A stretch of DNA of 64,000 nucleotides from Symbiodinium natans (lineage: Eukaryota > Sar > Dinophyceae > Suessiales > Symbiodiniaceae). The stretch is from positions 162,501 through 226,500 of the forward strand of contig CAJNDS010001402.1 in NCBI GenBank assembly GCA_905221605.1, given 5' to 3'. The position numbers and the translations under genes were made by a program. This document shows, one piece after another, positions 9,840 through 20,997 of the stretch (position 1 is the stretch's first letter; each line of letters opens with the position of its first letter). Below the pieces are notes generated by a model. The model did no database searches, had not been told where the DNA came from, and saw only the letters and a program-made list of their open reading frames with translations.

Positions 9840-11200
9840 CTATGTGCATCCGCCCGCGCCCACCTCCGCCCCCTGACCCTCACTCCACGGCTGAGGGTCG
9901 TGTCGGGAAAACGAGTCGAAAACCGGATGGACCGAGTCAGAAAAAGATAAAGACCAAGTCAGAAAACAGGCCGGCGTGAGTCCGAAAACGGCACGGGCAC
10001 GAGTCTGAAAGCAGGACAGCGACTCAGAAAACGGAATGCAGCCAAATGCGCTAGACCATTCAAAACCCTCAACCTGGCCCTCAACCCGCCGCTTGCACAT
10101 GTACCTTTAGCCCATGCATATTCCATGAAGGAAGAGACCCGCAATGCGAGCATTGTGGTTGCAAATGGGTTCAGCTGCTTTGAAAGGATCATCAGCCCAT
10201 GACGAGGACTTGTATGGGAACTTGCAGTAAGGTGTTCGCAACTGAAAAAAAATACTGGCTCTCGGCTCGCCACAACCCCCCCCCCCCGACACACACAATG
10301 GTATCCCTCGTCCCTCCCCTGAACCCTAGACCTTAAACCTGAACACCCTAAACCCTAAACCTAACCGCCCCAACCCCAAGCCCCCAACCACATCACAGGG
10401 AGGGGGGGGGGGGGGAGGAAACTAAATCTTAAACCTTAAATTCAACCCCAAACACTAGCTAACCCCAACCCCCAACCACACCACCCTAAACCCCCAATCA
10501 CACCACAGCAGGGGAGGGGGGCGGGGGGGGGGGGCGGGGGGGGGGGGGGGGGGGCTGAACCCTAAACCTTAAACCCTAAACCTTAAACCCTAAACCCGAA
10601 CCTTAAACCCTAAACCCGAACCCCAAACACCCAACCACACCACGACCACACCACAAGAAAGGAACCATGGGGGGGAGCCCTGATCTTTTGATGATGCAAG
10701 ACTATGCACTTGAGGGCGCAGCCCGTCATGCGAACGTTGTGCTTGCACTTTTTAGATATTCTTGGCCTGTGCAAGCTGAAAAAGGTTTACCTGTGAAGAT
10801 GTTTTGCTGACGGGGGAGCGCTGCATCCCCCGCCCCGCCCCCCAACTCCCCTCTACCCCGCGCTTCATATTGAATCGTGCGAACATCGTGTTGCGAAGCG
10901 GGGGTCGTTGGCCTTAGGCATTTTCTGTGGAGGGGTTTTGCTGGTTTTCGACTCGGGGGTTCAAGGCGTTTTCGACTCAGGGCTTCTCTGTTTTCGACTC
11001 AGGCGGCGTGACTCATGGTACATTTCCTGGCTTGACCCTCACTCCACCCACACACCCACCCACACACCCACACACCCACTCCCTCACCCACCCCACCCCC
11101 ACCCCCCAAAAACCCAAACCCTAAGACTCAAAAAGCAGGACGGGAAGCGCAAGTGCTGAGGAAATCTCAGGAAGATAATGCACGGTGACGCCCTGACTAA
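9840..11200. other. Repeat-rich spacer, a few exon-like fragments
   Basis: Dominated by CCCTAAACC-type heptamers and G tracts. A minus-strand stretch at 10125-10200 (LSKQLNPFATTMLALRVSS, donor at GTACATG) looks like an exon, with a diverged copy of part of it near 10700-10740. Nothing was identified. Confidence 0.35.
10310..10640 (-). repeat. Large interstitial telomere-like array with G homopolymers
   Basis: Dense CCCTAAA, CCTTAAA and CCCGAAC heptamer variants interrupted by poly-G tracts at 10398-10414 and 10509-10555. This is the strongest telomere-like cluster in the window. In this orientation CCCTAAA is on the plus strand. Confidence 0.8.
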
Positions 11201-11224
11201 TCAGGAAAGGGGGGGCCGTGACCA

Positions 11225-11675
11225 CCGGGCCTGCTTGATCTTGTAGTTCGGACCTGGGTTGATGAGCACCTTCCTGGCAGAGAGCCGTCCCGTGCGCATG
11301 GAGGGACACTGCGGAACTTTGCAAATTCTTGGAAAAAAGGTCCCCCGAATGTAGGGTGGCGCACTTGGAGTCTTGCCGAGCTTCGACCAAACCTTGGCAA
11401 AAGAGGTGGCCCATATGACGGGGCAGACTCCCTGCTTTTGGGGCTTTTTCGGCTCTCGCTAGGAGTTTAGGGTTTAGGGTTTAGGGTTTAGGGTGTAGGG
11501 TTTAGGGGCTTAGGAAACCTAGAGCTGGTCTGAGGTCGCCACCGACCAGGTACACCAAGCCACCCGTCTGCTCGATGATATCGACAACAACCTGCCAGAG
11601 ACCCAATGGCCCTAGGACCCCTACAAACTACGCTACAAGCATATAGTTTGCATGACTGACATATAGTATGTATAT

Positions 11676-11706
<31 letters not shown>

Positions 11707-12010
11707 GATATATGTGTGTGTAGGCGGGTAGATCTGTATGTGCAACTATGTGTAATATACTGCACCGGACTGAAACAAGCTCTGGGAGGAAAAAGCAACT
11801 TGCCCCCGGCCTCAATGAAGGTGGCATCTCTCTGCGAGTATGTGGGGCTGAGCTCCACCTCCGGGGCTGCGGGCTAGCGCGCGGCTGATGGGGCGAAGAC
11901 TTTCTGAACAAGTCCGTGCAATGCCGAACTGTCCCACCTCGTAAACTTCCAAGCCGCAACCACGCTCGAAATCCTGGCCACACAGGGCTTCCTGAGGATT
12001 CTATGAGCTC
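11225..12010 (-). CDS. Unrecognised spliced gene, at least three exons
   Basis: Minus-strand candidates: 11785-11880 (PEVELSPTYSQRDATFIEAG), 11520-11592 (VVVDIIEQTGGLVYLVGGD, after a GGCAG acceptor and ending before a TTTAGGG-rich intron), and 11245-11400 (YIRGTFFPRICKVPQCP, then ARKVLINPGPNYKIK). They have clean splice-like borders and C/G-ending codons. A further upstream stretch (11890-12005) is open in all three frames. No family was recognised. Confidence 0.4.
11463..11510 (+). repeat. Telomere-like TTTAGGG array in an intron
   Basis: Five consecutive TTTAGGG-type units between two candidate exons of the same minus-strand gene. Confidence 0.85.
11673..11708. repeat. (TA)n microsatellite
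   Basis: About 15 uninterrupted AT dinucleotides followed by a TATGTGTGTG tail. Confidence 0.9.
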
Positions 12011-12499
12011 CTTCGGCTTCACCCTAATTCATGCCATGGGGCTTTGCTGGTTAAAGTTGCGGGGGCGTTGTCTGAATGGCTCATCCTGTTGACTCTCTGA
12101 TGTTCCAAGGGCAGATTTTTCTGTGTAGTGGCAAGGCCACCTGTGGCTTTCAACAGAAGGTGTTGTATGATTGGTACGGTCTTCGGTTCCGAAAGCTACC
12201 GAAACTCCGGGGCCTACTTTTGTCCAGCCCATCTGGGTGCAGAGACCCAAGTGCCTGCTAAGTGCCAACATCATTAACGACACTCTCCGGCTTCTGCCGG
12301 TAAGAGTTGGTAGGATCCCAAAAAGACCAAATCCGAGCATTCTCTGCCCTTGGGGCTGATGGCTCGCGAAGCCTCTAAGCCCTTTCAGGCTTACTTCAGG
12401 CTTAACACTTCTACTTTTTTTGGGATATCATCCCACAACAGGCCCGTGGCCATTGAGCCACTGCATGGAAATTCTTGCATGCCTCTGGCTTGCAGCTGC

Positions 12500-13536
12500 T
12501 CAGTCGATCTCATTAATCTGAACTTCCGCTGGCTGCTTGACCTGCTCCTCTAGCTCTGCTATTCTGGCTCGGAGTTCCGCAAGCTCCCGGTACGGGTCCT
12601 TGGTGTCTCTATCGTCCTTGGAACTCGAAGAGATTTGGATGCGCGCCTCTAATTTGAAAACCTCCGATGTCAGCTGCCCGATGCAGTCGGAAGCATCCCC
12701 GGCGCTCAGCTGGGCTTTCAGCTGCGCAACCTCATCCTGAAAGGGACCAGCCTCTTCATCCGGGACTTGGTCGAGGACCTTGCTCATCTCCGCTAGCTTG
12801 GCTGTGAGCTCTTCCAGTGTGTAGGCTGACAGGCCGATCTGCGATTGGGAGTGGGAAAGCCTCGACGTGCCTTCGAAGAAGTCGCAAAGTCGCGTAGTGA
12901 CCGGATGCGAGGCGACGAGACCCAGGATGCATCCTCCCAGACCTGGCATCTGTGACGCAAAGAAGGTTGTCCACACTGTCTTCCCTTGCTCTCAGAGTCA
13001 CCAACATACATAGCACTCACCTCTGAGGCTCAGGGGAATTCAGGGAACGTGCTGGCTAAGTATCTGAGTCTGCAAGTATCTCTTGCCTGAACTTGTGATT
13101 CGCTCACGGGCCCCGACCCAAGGCTATTCGCAGCAAGTCACAAAGCTCAGCCGACAGGCAGAGGCACTCAAAGAAGGCGCCAAAAGCCTCAGTCGTCCCA
13201 CTCCTCGCCCAACCCCAGGGTGCCCAACCCCAGTGTGTTCCTGAAATGGGAGTGCCCAAACCCTGGAGCGTCCAACCCCAAAGTGTTCCCTGGAGTGCCC
13301 AACCCCAGAGTGTCTCTTTCGTGCCCAACATCATAGTGTGCTCCACCCCTGAGTGTCCCTGCACAAGTGCCCAACCCCAGGAGAGGGTGGGGATGTTCGA
13401 GAGTAATTTTGCGCAGCCAAAGGCTTCAGGCTCCATCCAGGAGGCCGTCTCCGGCTCCAGGTTCGTTACTGGGTTGGCGAGGCTCGCCATTGAAGCTGCC
13501 ATGAAGTAGTAGCCTGGGCACATCCGCAGTTTCATC
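12500..13536 (-). CDS. Coiled-coil protein, three exons visible
   Basis: The 3' exon (12500 to about 12954) ends in TGA and encodes a hydrophobic start (GGCILGLVASHPVT) followed by a long heptad-rich helix: EELTAKLAEMSKVLDQV, then DEVAQLKAQLS, LTSEVFKLEARIQ, and RELAELRARIAELEEQVKQ, a good coiled coil. A middle exon (13108-13187) reads AFGAFFECLCLSAELCDLL. A 5' exon (13425 to about 13536) reads MCPGYYFMAASMASLANPV, then EPETASWMEPE. Exons one and two join in phase if the intron is 13188-13424 with GC-AG ends. The join of exons two and three is unresolved, since GTGAGC at 13107 and GTGAGT near 13022 both look like donors. Function is unknown; a structural or scaffold role is only a guess. Confidence 0.55.
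13188..13424 (-). repeat. Tandem-repeat intron flanked by near-direct repeat
   Basis: 237 bases made of degenerate GTGCCCAACCCCAG-type units (plus strand). Its borders overlap a 14-base near-duplicate, GCCAAAAGCCTCAG at 13179-13192 and GCCAAAGGCTTCAG at 13415-13428 (12 of 14 identical), so the protein reads EAFG on both sides. Length is a multiple of three without stops, so it may be an introner-type intron or an in-frame insertion. Confidence 0.6.
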
Positions 13537-13972
13537 TGTGCCAAGTGCCAACTTGGCCTGGAGTATGGTAATTGCTGGACTCTTTCAAGTACTTTAAGCC
13601 CTTAAAGCCCTAACACCCTGAACCGAAAAAGAAGTCAGGTAAGGTGGCCAAAGGGGCACCCGAATGATACCAACCAAGTCGGAGCCTATTGACGGGCAAG
13701 TAAGGGATGCAAGAGGCAGACAAGTTCAGTGAATCCTTAAAGGGGCACATCTGCGCATGTGTTCGAGGAGGTTGACAGGCCAAAGCTGACTAATGCACAT
13801 GATTCCTAGTACCCATACGACTACTCTGTTGCGATGCGGCGATTTCTCTACTTGCTACGCAACAGAAGAATGCTGAACATCTTCACAGGCAGCCTTCCGA
13901 AGGTGACCAGCCTTCAACCAGCGCAATGACGCAGCCGATAATCCAAGTGGTGAGGAACATGATGAGGGGCAC

Positions 13973-14648
13973 CTAAGTTTCCAAACATAGTCTAGCATAC
14001 AAGGTATGGCGACAACGAGGTCGGGGCTTTAGGGGAAGGGGACTGAATCTGCAGATGATGCCTTGTGTCCTACAGTCAAATTGCTGCAGGGTCCACGCAC
14101 AGGTGCAGGTACAACGATTCTGTGCTTCCCTCAATGAGGATAATGAGGCTCCGGCAACCAGCAGCAGGAAGGCAACGAAACCGCACGCAGTCTGCGGGAC
14201 CTTTGCACTGATGGCCTGCATGAGTGACATGTTTGCCACCAGGCCCATGGCTGTCGTGACCACGACGACAGCATACCTGGAGCTTCGAATTCGGAGAAAT
14301 CAAAGCAACACTGGCGAAAGCAACCATCGCCCACTTTGGAATGACGAGGGGCATGTTCAGTATGATCGCAAAGTGAATGCCAAAGGTGTCCTCTGGAACG
14401 ACGTTCGTCAGGGGCGCAGTCATGCCGAGGACATTGGAGAGGAGATACTCCGCCCTCAGCCAATGCAAGGATTCCAGACAGCTCAAACGCATCAATCAGC
14501 TCAGAGCGGCAATGAATTGCACAATGCCGAGCCAGGGCTCCCAATTCCCGCCTCCCACTCTTCCACGGCAGCTAGCATCAGACCCAACACAGTAGCGCAA
14601 ACGATCAGGAACAACGGCAGCACGGCAAGCCTGCCAGATGGGCTCTAG
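13973..14648 (-). pseudogene. Degraded multi-pass membrane protein fragment
   Basis: Minus-strand translation gives membrane-helix text spread over three frames with no room for introns: LAVLPLFLIVCATVLGLML, WLGIVQFIAAL, FAIILNMPLVIPKWAMVAF, and VVVVTTAMGLVANMSLMQA followed by CGFVAFLLLVAGASLS. Frame changes occur near 14530 (after a TGA) and near 14270. This suggests frameshifts in a former transporter. Alternatively, very short or non-standard introns could restore a frame. The family is not clear. Confidence 0.35.
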
Positions 14649-15079
14649 TGACAAACAGCTTCAAGTATCTTTTACTTGGCATGGGCCTTAACGTGAGAGG
14701 CCCTCTGACGAAAGCGAGCATTGGGATTTGGGGGGTTTCGGACGAAACTGAATCTCCGGAACCTTTCGGAGCATTAAAGGCCGACTCGTGACCTAAGTCT
14801 CAAGAAAGGGAGACGCGGGCCCGACATTTTGGCTTATCGGGCCTGCAGAGTCCAAAACATCAACCCATCGGGCATCGGGGGAGTCGAGTCACTTGCGAAC
14901 CAAAACGACCGCTTGAGCTCCGATGGAGTTCACTTTCGCGACCATCCCATGCATACATACGTATATGTGTGTGTATATATGTGTGTATGCTCAGCATGTC
15001 ATTTTTGTCGGTAGTTACGTGGGGTTTGATCATGAAACAAGGAAACCCTAGATCCTGGGCGGGGGCAACCATATACATA

Positions 15080-15165
15080 TACATCTATCTATCTATCTAT
15101 ACATACATACATACATACATACATTCGTACATACATACATACGTACACACACATAATATGTGTGT
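15080..15165. repeat. (CTAT)n and (ACAT)n microsatellites
   Basis: Five CTAT units followed by about eleven ACAT units, then CACACATAATATGTGTG, a short palindrome. Confidence 0.9.
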
Positions 15166-16087
15166 AGATGTGCTAAACACGCGTGCGTGCTTAGCACGCA
15201 CTTATAGTGTCGGCCCCTGGCACAGGCATCGGCTGACTGATGTAACGCAATAATGGGAACGTTGTGGTGCTCTATGGAAAACACGTTGGGTACAGCGATC
15301 TCGTTCCGCAAGGCTGGAACAAGGGCCCAGAACAGTTCGGCAGACGGTCCCAGGGAAGGAATCGGGTAGTCCGGGCCCTGCAGACAACCCGCGCAACCAA
15401 GTTCTTGTGACATGTCTTGAACGGGGCCAGGCTGTACCAAGGCAACGCGTCTCGCCGGTCGCGCAGGGCAAGACCCCTGCTCCGAGTGTGAATATCTCTA
15501 TACACAAATATCACAATGGGCCTCCTTGGCTCTGATACCTACCTGACGTCCAGGCACATCCAGGAACTGCTGCAGGAGACCTGCCCGGGTAACAGGAGCA
15601 ACCTTACTGGTAGGTCCAGCAAGTGAATCTTGCTGTTCAGTGCGCTGCCCGCGACTTCGAGACTTCGGCCCCCGACCACCCCGACGAGCACACGAATCAC
15701 ATCATCTCGCCCAGTCTCGGATGCCTACCAGCGTCGTTGGTACGACACAAGGCTTAAGCACTTCACCACCCAGCAGGCCCACAGACATCAGGTCCTCTGT
15801 CCGGCCAGTCATTATGCCCCGAGGCCTATTGCAGCATGTCCCCGCGATTCTTCCACACAGTTGCGAACGTGCAATATCACCTTGTCAAGCGGGCGCGGTA
15901 TCTGCGCAGAGCTTGATCTCCTTCGACAAGCCTTTCGCTCTCAAGCCTCCACTTTGCCGCGGACCGATGATTACCTAGATGGTGGGCCGACCAGCCAAGC
16001 ACACCGTTTTACCTAAAGTTTTGGGACACGCCATCTCAGTGGCCTCGCAGTCCACATCAAAGGCAGCAAAGTCAAAGTCACGAAAAA

Positions 16088-16213
16088 CACACATGCATAC
16101 CCACATACCTACAGACATACACACATCCCTACATACCTACATACCTACATACCTACATACCTACATACCCACATACCTACATACCTACATACCTACATAC
16201 CTACATACATACA

Positions 16214-16244
<31 letters not shown>

Positions 16245-16265
16245 GTACACATACATATATATATC
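16088..16265. repeat. ACATACCT and ACAT tandem repeats
   Basis: Roughly ten octamer ACATACCT units that pass without a break into about ten ACAT units. The longer unit looks derived from the shorter. Confidence 0.9.
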
Positions 16266-16484
16266 CACAGCTCTGAGAAGCGGGCATGAAGAAGGTGGTG
16301 CCGAGGACCCCCCGAAGTATGAAAGGATAGCCGCCGTTTGCCAAGAGCCCAGGCGTGTGCCGCACGGTCTCGTGGCCACCGTGCTCCCTGAGCCTGCACC
16401 AGTAGCTTTTTCATTTGCATGCTAGGACTTAGGGTTCCATGCCTGTGGGGGAATGTGAATTTCGGGGCTTCAGGGAAGTGGATC

Positions 16485-16739
16485 CTAACTATCTGCCCCC
16501 AAGCTCCTTACGGCATGCAGAGTGTCAGATGCGGTGCTGTTATTTTGGGTCCTGGATAAGACGACATGCTCCCCCCAAGTCCTGCGGTTGGTCGGCCGCC
16601 TTTTGTAGGACATGTAGGATCCGAGTCCCAGCAGGCAGAGGACCAGCACCGTGATCCAGCTGTAGTGCACCATGACCATCAAGAACTCGGCCGCCTTTAC
16701 ATCAGCCATAACCCCGCCACCATCTCCATCACCGTCCAT
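16485..16739 (-). CDS. Small single-pass membrane protein
   Basis: Open ATG-to-TGA frame of 84 codons. Acidic/Gly start (MDGDGDGGG), one hydrophobic helix (WITVLVLCLLGLGSYM, about residues 28-45), then a basic polar tail starting YKRRPTNRRTW. The arrangement suggests a type I-like or tail-in anchor with a cytosolic basic end. It could instead be the first exon of a longer gene, because a GC dinucleotide donor is possible after SYK. No homologue comes to mind. Confidence 0.42.
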   Translation of the reverse strand: MDGDGDGGGVMADVKAAEFLMVMVHYSWITVLVLCLLGLGSYMSYKRRPTNRRTWGEHVVLSRTQNNSTASDTLHAVRSLGADS

Positions 16740-16755
16740 TGCCTCACAGAGACCG

Positions 16756-16937
16756 CAAGCGAGCGAGAGAGAGAGAGGGAGAGAGGGAGAGAAGAGGGAG
16801 AGAAGAGGGAGAGAAGAGGGAGCGAAGAGGGAGAGAAGAGGGAGCGAAGAGGGAGAGAAGGGGGGAAGAGAAGAGGGAGAGAGGGAGAGAGGGGGCAGAG
16901 AGGGAGAGAGGGAGATGGGGAGAGAGGGAGAGAGCTA
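16756..16937 (+). repeat. (GA)n / GGGAGAGA purine tract
   Basis: Nearly pure purine on the plus strand, GAGAGAGGGAGA and GGGAGCGAAGAGG units. Open frames over it are artefacts of the repeat. Confidence 0.9.
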
Positions 16938-17149
16938 GAGCGGTCACTATGTCTGCAGGCATACTGTCGAAACTTCACGCTGAGTAGCACCAAGCAAGGG
17001 CAGCTCGGCGAACCCACAAGCTGTCCAGCAATGGCTGCGGGATGACAAAAGCACATGCATCCTACCACACCACCGGACATGCAATGCTGTGGCCTCGACA
17101 CTCTGCCTCGACGCCCAATCCTAGCAAACCTGCATGGCCTTCTTCCACT

Positions 17150-18165
17150 GCGGCTTGTTTTCCGACTCACCATCCTCCTCGTCCTGCATTGGGATGCGCA
17201 GGGCCCTCGATCCGGGCTTTGAACGCGACGTCAAGATTAGAAACTGCAACGCCAGGAACGCAGGCCGAGAATGCATGCCCTGGAAGTTGTGAGATGTTCC
17301 GGCACAGGCCAACTAACCTTCCGTTGTAGGGGCACCCCCATTAAGATCAACAGGCGTTCACGAGCACGGGGCTGCATGGCTGTGCTACCATGCCATAGAT
17401 CAGACGCCCCTACGGGGTCCAGCACCATTACGCGCTTGGCAAAAACTATGCGCCAGTTCCTTTGAGACGTATTCTTGACGATCCCAAAACCCAGGCAATT
17501 GCAACTTTGCATTTTGCACGTGTTCTCCACGACAATCGCTTGCGTGCAGGTTTGCGCAAAACAGCAGGTGCTGCGAATGCACAGGCTGGCTGCACCGGGC
17601 GAGTAAGGACTCGTCAGCATCATCTATGTAAAGGCAAGTGTGGGACGTTGACGAGTCCTCATCGTCCTCATCAATCGCGATTGACTTGCAGAGGTTGCTG
17701 AGCAAAGGCGCAAAGCCATGTACCTGCAAAAGATGGAGTTTGAGGTCTTCAGTGGCTTTTGAAAGCCATTCAAGCCCCAAGCCTCAATTCCCACTTCGTG
17801 AATCGCGGAACCGAGGCCGGAGCCTGAAGAACTGAAGAACTGGGCCCCATGCCATGCAGGACTTGCCGGCCATCTCCAGCTTGAACTGGTCCTCAGAGAG
17901 GGGAACGGCATAGAACTGCCGTTGGGACCTTGAAGTTCAAGGTGTAGTACCCGAATTGAAGCATGTCATCTTACCTATAGCTGTCTTTGAAAGAACCAAG
18001 GAAACTTTCAAGTATGGTTTGGGGGTCCGAGCCCGAACCCAAGCTGGTCTAACTCACGGTCCCTTTGCAGCACAGGAGGCCTGCCTTTCAGGGCTTCGAG
18101 GCTGCAGGGATCACTGAGCCGTAGGCGTAGGCCGCTGTGGTCACGTTTCCATCCATGTGGGCCTG
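17150..18165 (-). CDS. Unrecognised spliced gene, four or five exons
   Basis: Minus-strand candidates 5' to 3': about 18100-18160 starting MDGNVTTAAYAYGSVIP; 17815-17925 (YAVPLSEDQFKLEMAGKSC); 17600-17760 (LKLHLLQVHGFAPLLSNL, then an acidic DEDDEDSS run); 17330-17465 (NWRIVFAKRVMVLDPVGAS); and 17130-17235 (SRALRIPMQDEEDGESENK). Third bases are mostly C/G. Soluble, mixed charge. No family recognised. Exon borders are approximate. Confidence 0.4.
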
Positions 18166-18419
18166 CGGGCCCGTGGAACTGTGCAGGGTCGACTGGGTTC
18201 AGAGTTCAGGGTGTTTAGGGGCTTATCTTTCTCACCTACTCCACGAATCAAGCTGCACATGAAGCCACGGAAATCACGAAAAGCCAAATCTGAGCTAAAG
18301 AAAAGGGACCCTTCAGGCTCATGAATACACGACTCGACCCTCTGCCTCCCAAACCCCACAACCGCACTCCAGGCGAAGAATCCCTATAAATGGTATCTAC
18401 AAGGGTTTTCTAGGGCTTC

Positions 18420-18720
18420 TTGTTCTCGATAAAGCCCTAGATCCGAAGCCCTAAACCCTCAGCCCCGAACAGTTGCCTCGGTGAGCAACTTCCGGTTCTC
18501 AGCCCGTAGGAGGAGCAGGATAAATCGCGCCTCGGACGAACGGTCTAGGGTTTAATTTAGGGTGTAGGGTTTTACGGTTTAGGGGTTCAACCCTAAACCC
18601 TAAACCTGGGGGGGCTTTCGGTGCATAGGGTTGCCGCAGGTTCTCCAAGGCCCTAGATGATTCAGGGGCAGCGACCCCCGCCCGGTAGCCTGGGTCGCCG
18701 GACAGCCACTCGAAATTTGC
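18420..18720. other. Spacer with telomere-like words
   Basis: CCCTAAACCC and GGTTTAGGG words in both orientations (18440-18460, 18540-18606), including a TTTAGGG run directly followed by CCCTAAA, which makes an inverted repeat. Confidence 0.6.
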
Positions 18721-18938
18721 TGCCCTTTTGAACCCCCCGAACCTCTACTCATGCTTCTTCTCGGCCCTTTCTGCCCGAAGTCAGCGGGTCATGTGTAAGA
18801 CTTCACACTATCAGTGCAAACACCATCAGTGGCTGCGGCGCATGGCTGCACCGCCCGTACGGCGGCGCGTTGCGGCTGCAGTAGTCGAACAAAAATGTAC
18901 ATGTAGAAAGCTGATGAAAGCTGTATATTGGGAGTAGA

Positions 18939-20446
18939 TCAACCTTGCAACACCTTCTCCAGGGCACACCACTGAAATGAGAGGATGAGGAGCTGATATG
19001 TGGCGAACACGTTGGGGCCAAAGGCTTCCAGCATTCCTCGCGTCACGGGTGGCGAGATGGACTTCGACCATGCATCCGTCATGTAGGAGAGCGTCACAAG
19101 GTTCTCCATCGAGCGCCATGTCCCATCCTTGGCGTGGAGGAAAGTGTGTCCCTCGGCGATTCCCACGCAGCAGATCAGGCACGGATAGATGATGCCACTG
19201 CCGATGAGGAGCACAAAGGGGCCGTTGATGAAGTCGAAGAAGGACACACCGCCAACAAGGCCTGCGACGGACATTGCGACGATCAGTAGGCGGTCACTGA
19301 TTTGTAGATTCTCTCGCAGCTGGAACACAAGCAAACTGCCGAACGCTGCGATCATGTAAACCACACTGACACCAAAGCTGACTGCATCGATCTGCCATGA
19401 GAACTGGACCTCGAGCAGCAGGGAGCTTGACACTTCGACCCCGGTGTATCCAACAGAGCCCAAGAACTGGCAGAAGAGCCCCGTCAGCGTCATCCACGAG
19501 CTCGGCTTGCTGGGCTTCAAACCTTCGGCCGCCTCGCTGGCATCCTCGGAGTCATCGAAAGTCGGAAGGCCCTCGAGGCTCAGAGGCAAGCTCGCCGCAT
19601 TCATACACGAGACCAGCATCAAGAGGCAGCCGCAAGCCTGCGGTGGACTTCGGGTGGCGAGGCCCGAGACAATCAGCACTTTGTACGGTGGATTATAAGA
19701 AGTTATGTGAGGGTCATATAGAATCTAGAGTGAAGGCCCAAAGAACTTCAAAATTGGTTCCGAACCAAGCTCAGCAGCTATGGCACAGGCGCAAGACCGG
19801 TCCAAGGCCGAGACCGGAGTGGAGATCTCGCAGAACTTACAGATTGTGGAGATGGCCCAAGGCAAGCCGACACCCATCACAACACCCCCTGTCCAGCTGA
19901 AGTTGACCCACATTGAGAGGCCCACCTGCTCCTCCCTGGGGGTCAGGAGCCGGGTGATGGCGCTGTTGACGATGCAGCTGCCCTGGAGCAGTCCGATGAG
20001 GAAGCGCAGGCAGAGCCCCGCAAAGAAGCCCCAGGCCCCAGCCAGGTGGAGCATGCGCGGCATGAGCAGGGAGAGGCCTCCAGCCAGGAAGGGGCAAACG
20101 ATGATTAGGCGGCGACGGAAGTTGTAGGAGGCGCCGCCCAGAAAGTGACCAATAAACAGGCCCAGAACCTATGTTCTCCATAAACCCCCTAATGGTTTAG
20201 AGTGTAGGACTGAGGGTGGAAGGCGCAGGGTGCAGGGTTTTGGGTTTGGAGGTTGCTTGGCCTTGCAGAAACAAAAGATGAAACAGAATTCCGAAGGAGG
20301 CCCTCGGAACGTTGCCAATCTGGTCCCATGACAGGAAGAAACCGGAGGCGGTTGCTCCCAAGTGCCACGTGGCCACCAGGTCCAAGGAGAGTGTGATTGG
20401 CCAGGCGTAGACGATCATCTGCACCAGGCTCCTAATATAGGGTTGA
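18939..20446 (-). CDS. Major facilitator superfamily transporter
   Basis: At least three exons. About 20255-20446: IVYAWPITLSLDLVATWHLG, then a helix GATASGFFLSW. About 19745-20170: GLFIGHFLGGASYNFRRRL, the MFS loop 2-3 'motif A' with its basic cluster, then helices ending GLLQGSCIVNSAITRLL and MWVNFSWTGGVVMGVGLPW. 18939-19685: helices YTGVEVSSSLLLEVQFSW, SVVYMIAAFGSLLVF, LLIVAMSVAGLVGG and a C-terminal helix LLILSFQWCAL, then TGA. The first exon begins inside helix 1 after a TTAG acceptor, so the true N terminus is upstream and unseen. The ExSSS..W element in the second half recalls the SPX-MFS/CLN7-like branch, so a vacuolar or lysosomal anion carrier is possible but unproven. There is a polar central loop rich in Asp/Glu (TFDDSEDASEAAE). 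Confidence 0.72.
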
Positions 20447-20449
20447 GCG

Positions 20450-20990
20450 CTTTTTCAGCTTAACGCTCAGGCTTTAGGGCTTAGACGCATGTAGGGCCAT
20501 TGATATTCAAAGATGCAGGGGAGGGTAGTTTCCGTTGGACTCCTTCAAGGGGCACATGATTTCCCTAAGCCCTAGACACATAAGTCACATAAGCCTTAAC
20601 CCTGAACCTTAGTTTTTTGCATGCAGGGATGATAAAGCCCTACCCTCATCCTTAGAACCCTAAACTCCGAACCCTGAACCCTAAAGCTTGAAACCCTAGA
20701 CTCTAGACCCTGAGCCTGAAACCCTAGACCCCCAAGCCTTAAATCCCCAAACCTTCAAGCCTTAAAACCCCAAACCTTCAAACCCTAAACCCTCAGGTCG
20801 GCTCCTAATCACGTCTGCAGCCTGCAGCCACCTCCTCTGGAAGGCAGGCGCAGGCTCAGAGCCCGGGCCAACTCCGAGGAGTTTCTGGGCCAACCACCTT
20901 TCTTGTTCTTATGGGGTGTAGGGTTTACGGTTTGGGCTTTATAGGCTTCAAGGTTTAGGGTTAAGGGCACCTGATTCCCTCAAATCTCTG
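20450..20990. other. Intergenic spacer rich in CCCTAAA words
   Basis: Between the MFS gene and the end of the acyltransferase gene. Telomere-like words cluster at 20640-20800. No exon seen. Confidence 0.5.
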
Positions 20991-20997
20991 CTAAGAA

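Larger units (their letters stand above)
14650..16480. other. Spacer with microsatellites and weak exon candidates
   Basis: Holds the (CTAT)n/(ACAT)n blocks. Minus-strand candidates near 15620-15720 (DVIRVLVGVVGGRSLEV, then a GTAAGG donor after LLDLP) and near 16280-16380 (GGYPFILRGVLGTTFFMP) look coding by composition but belong to no family I recognise. Confidence 0.3.

Noticed and set aside
11885-11895. In-frame TAG in the 11.2-12.0 kb gene
   Set aside because: All three frames are open nearby and an AG acceptor follows at once; no need for recoding.
14823-14838. ACATTTTGGCTTAT as a spliced-leader relic
   Set aside because: Only ten matching bases and no downstream gene on that strand.
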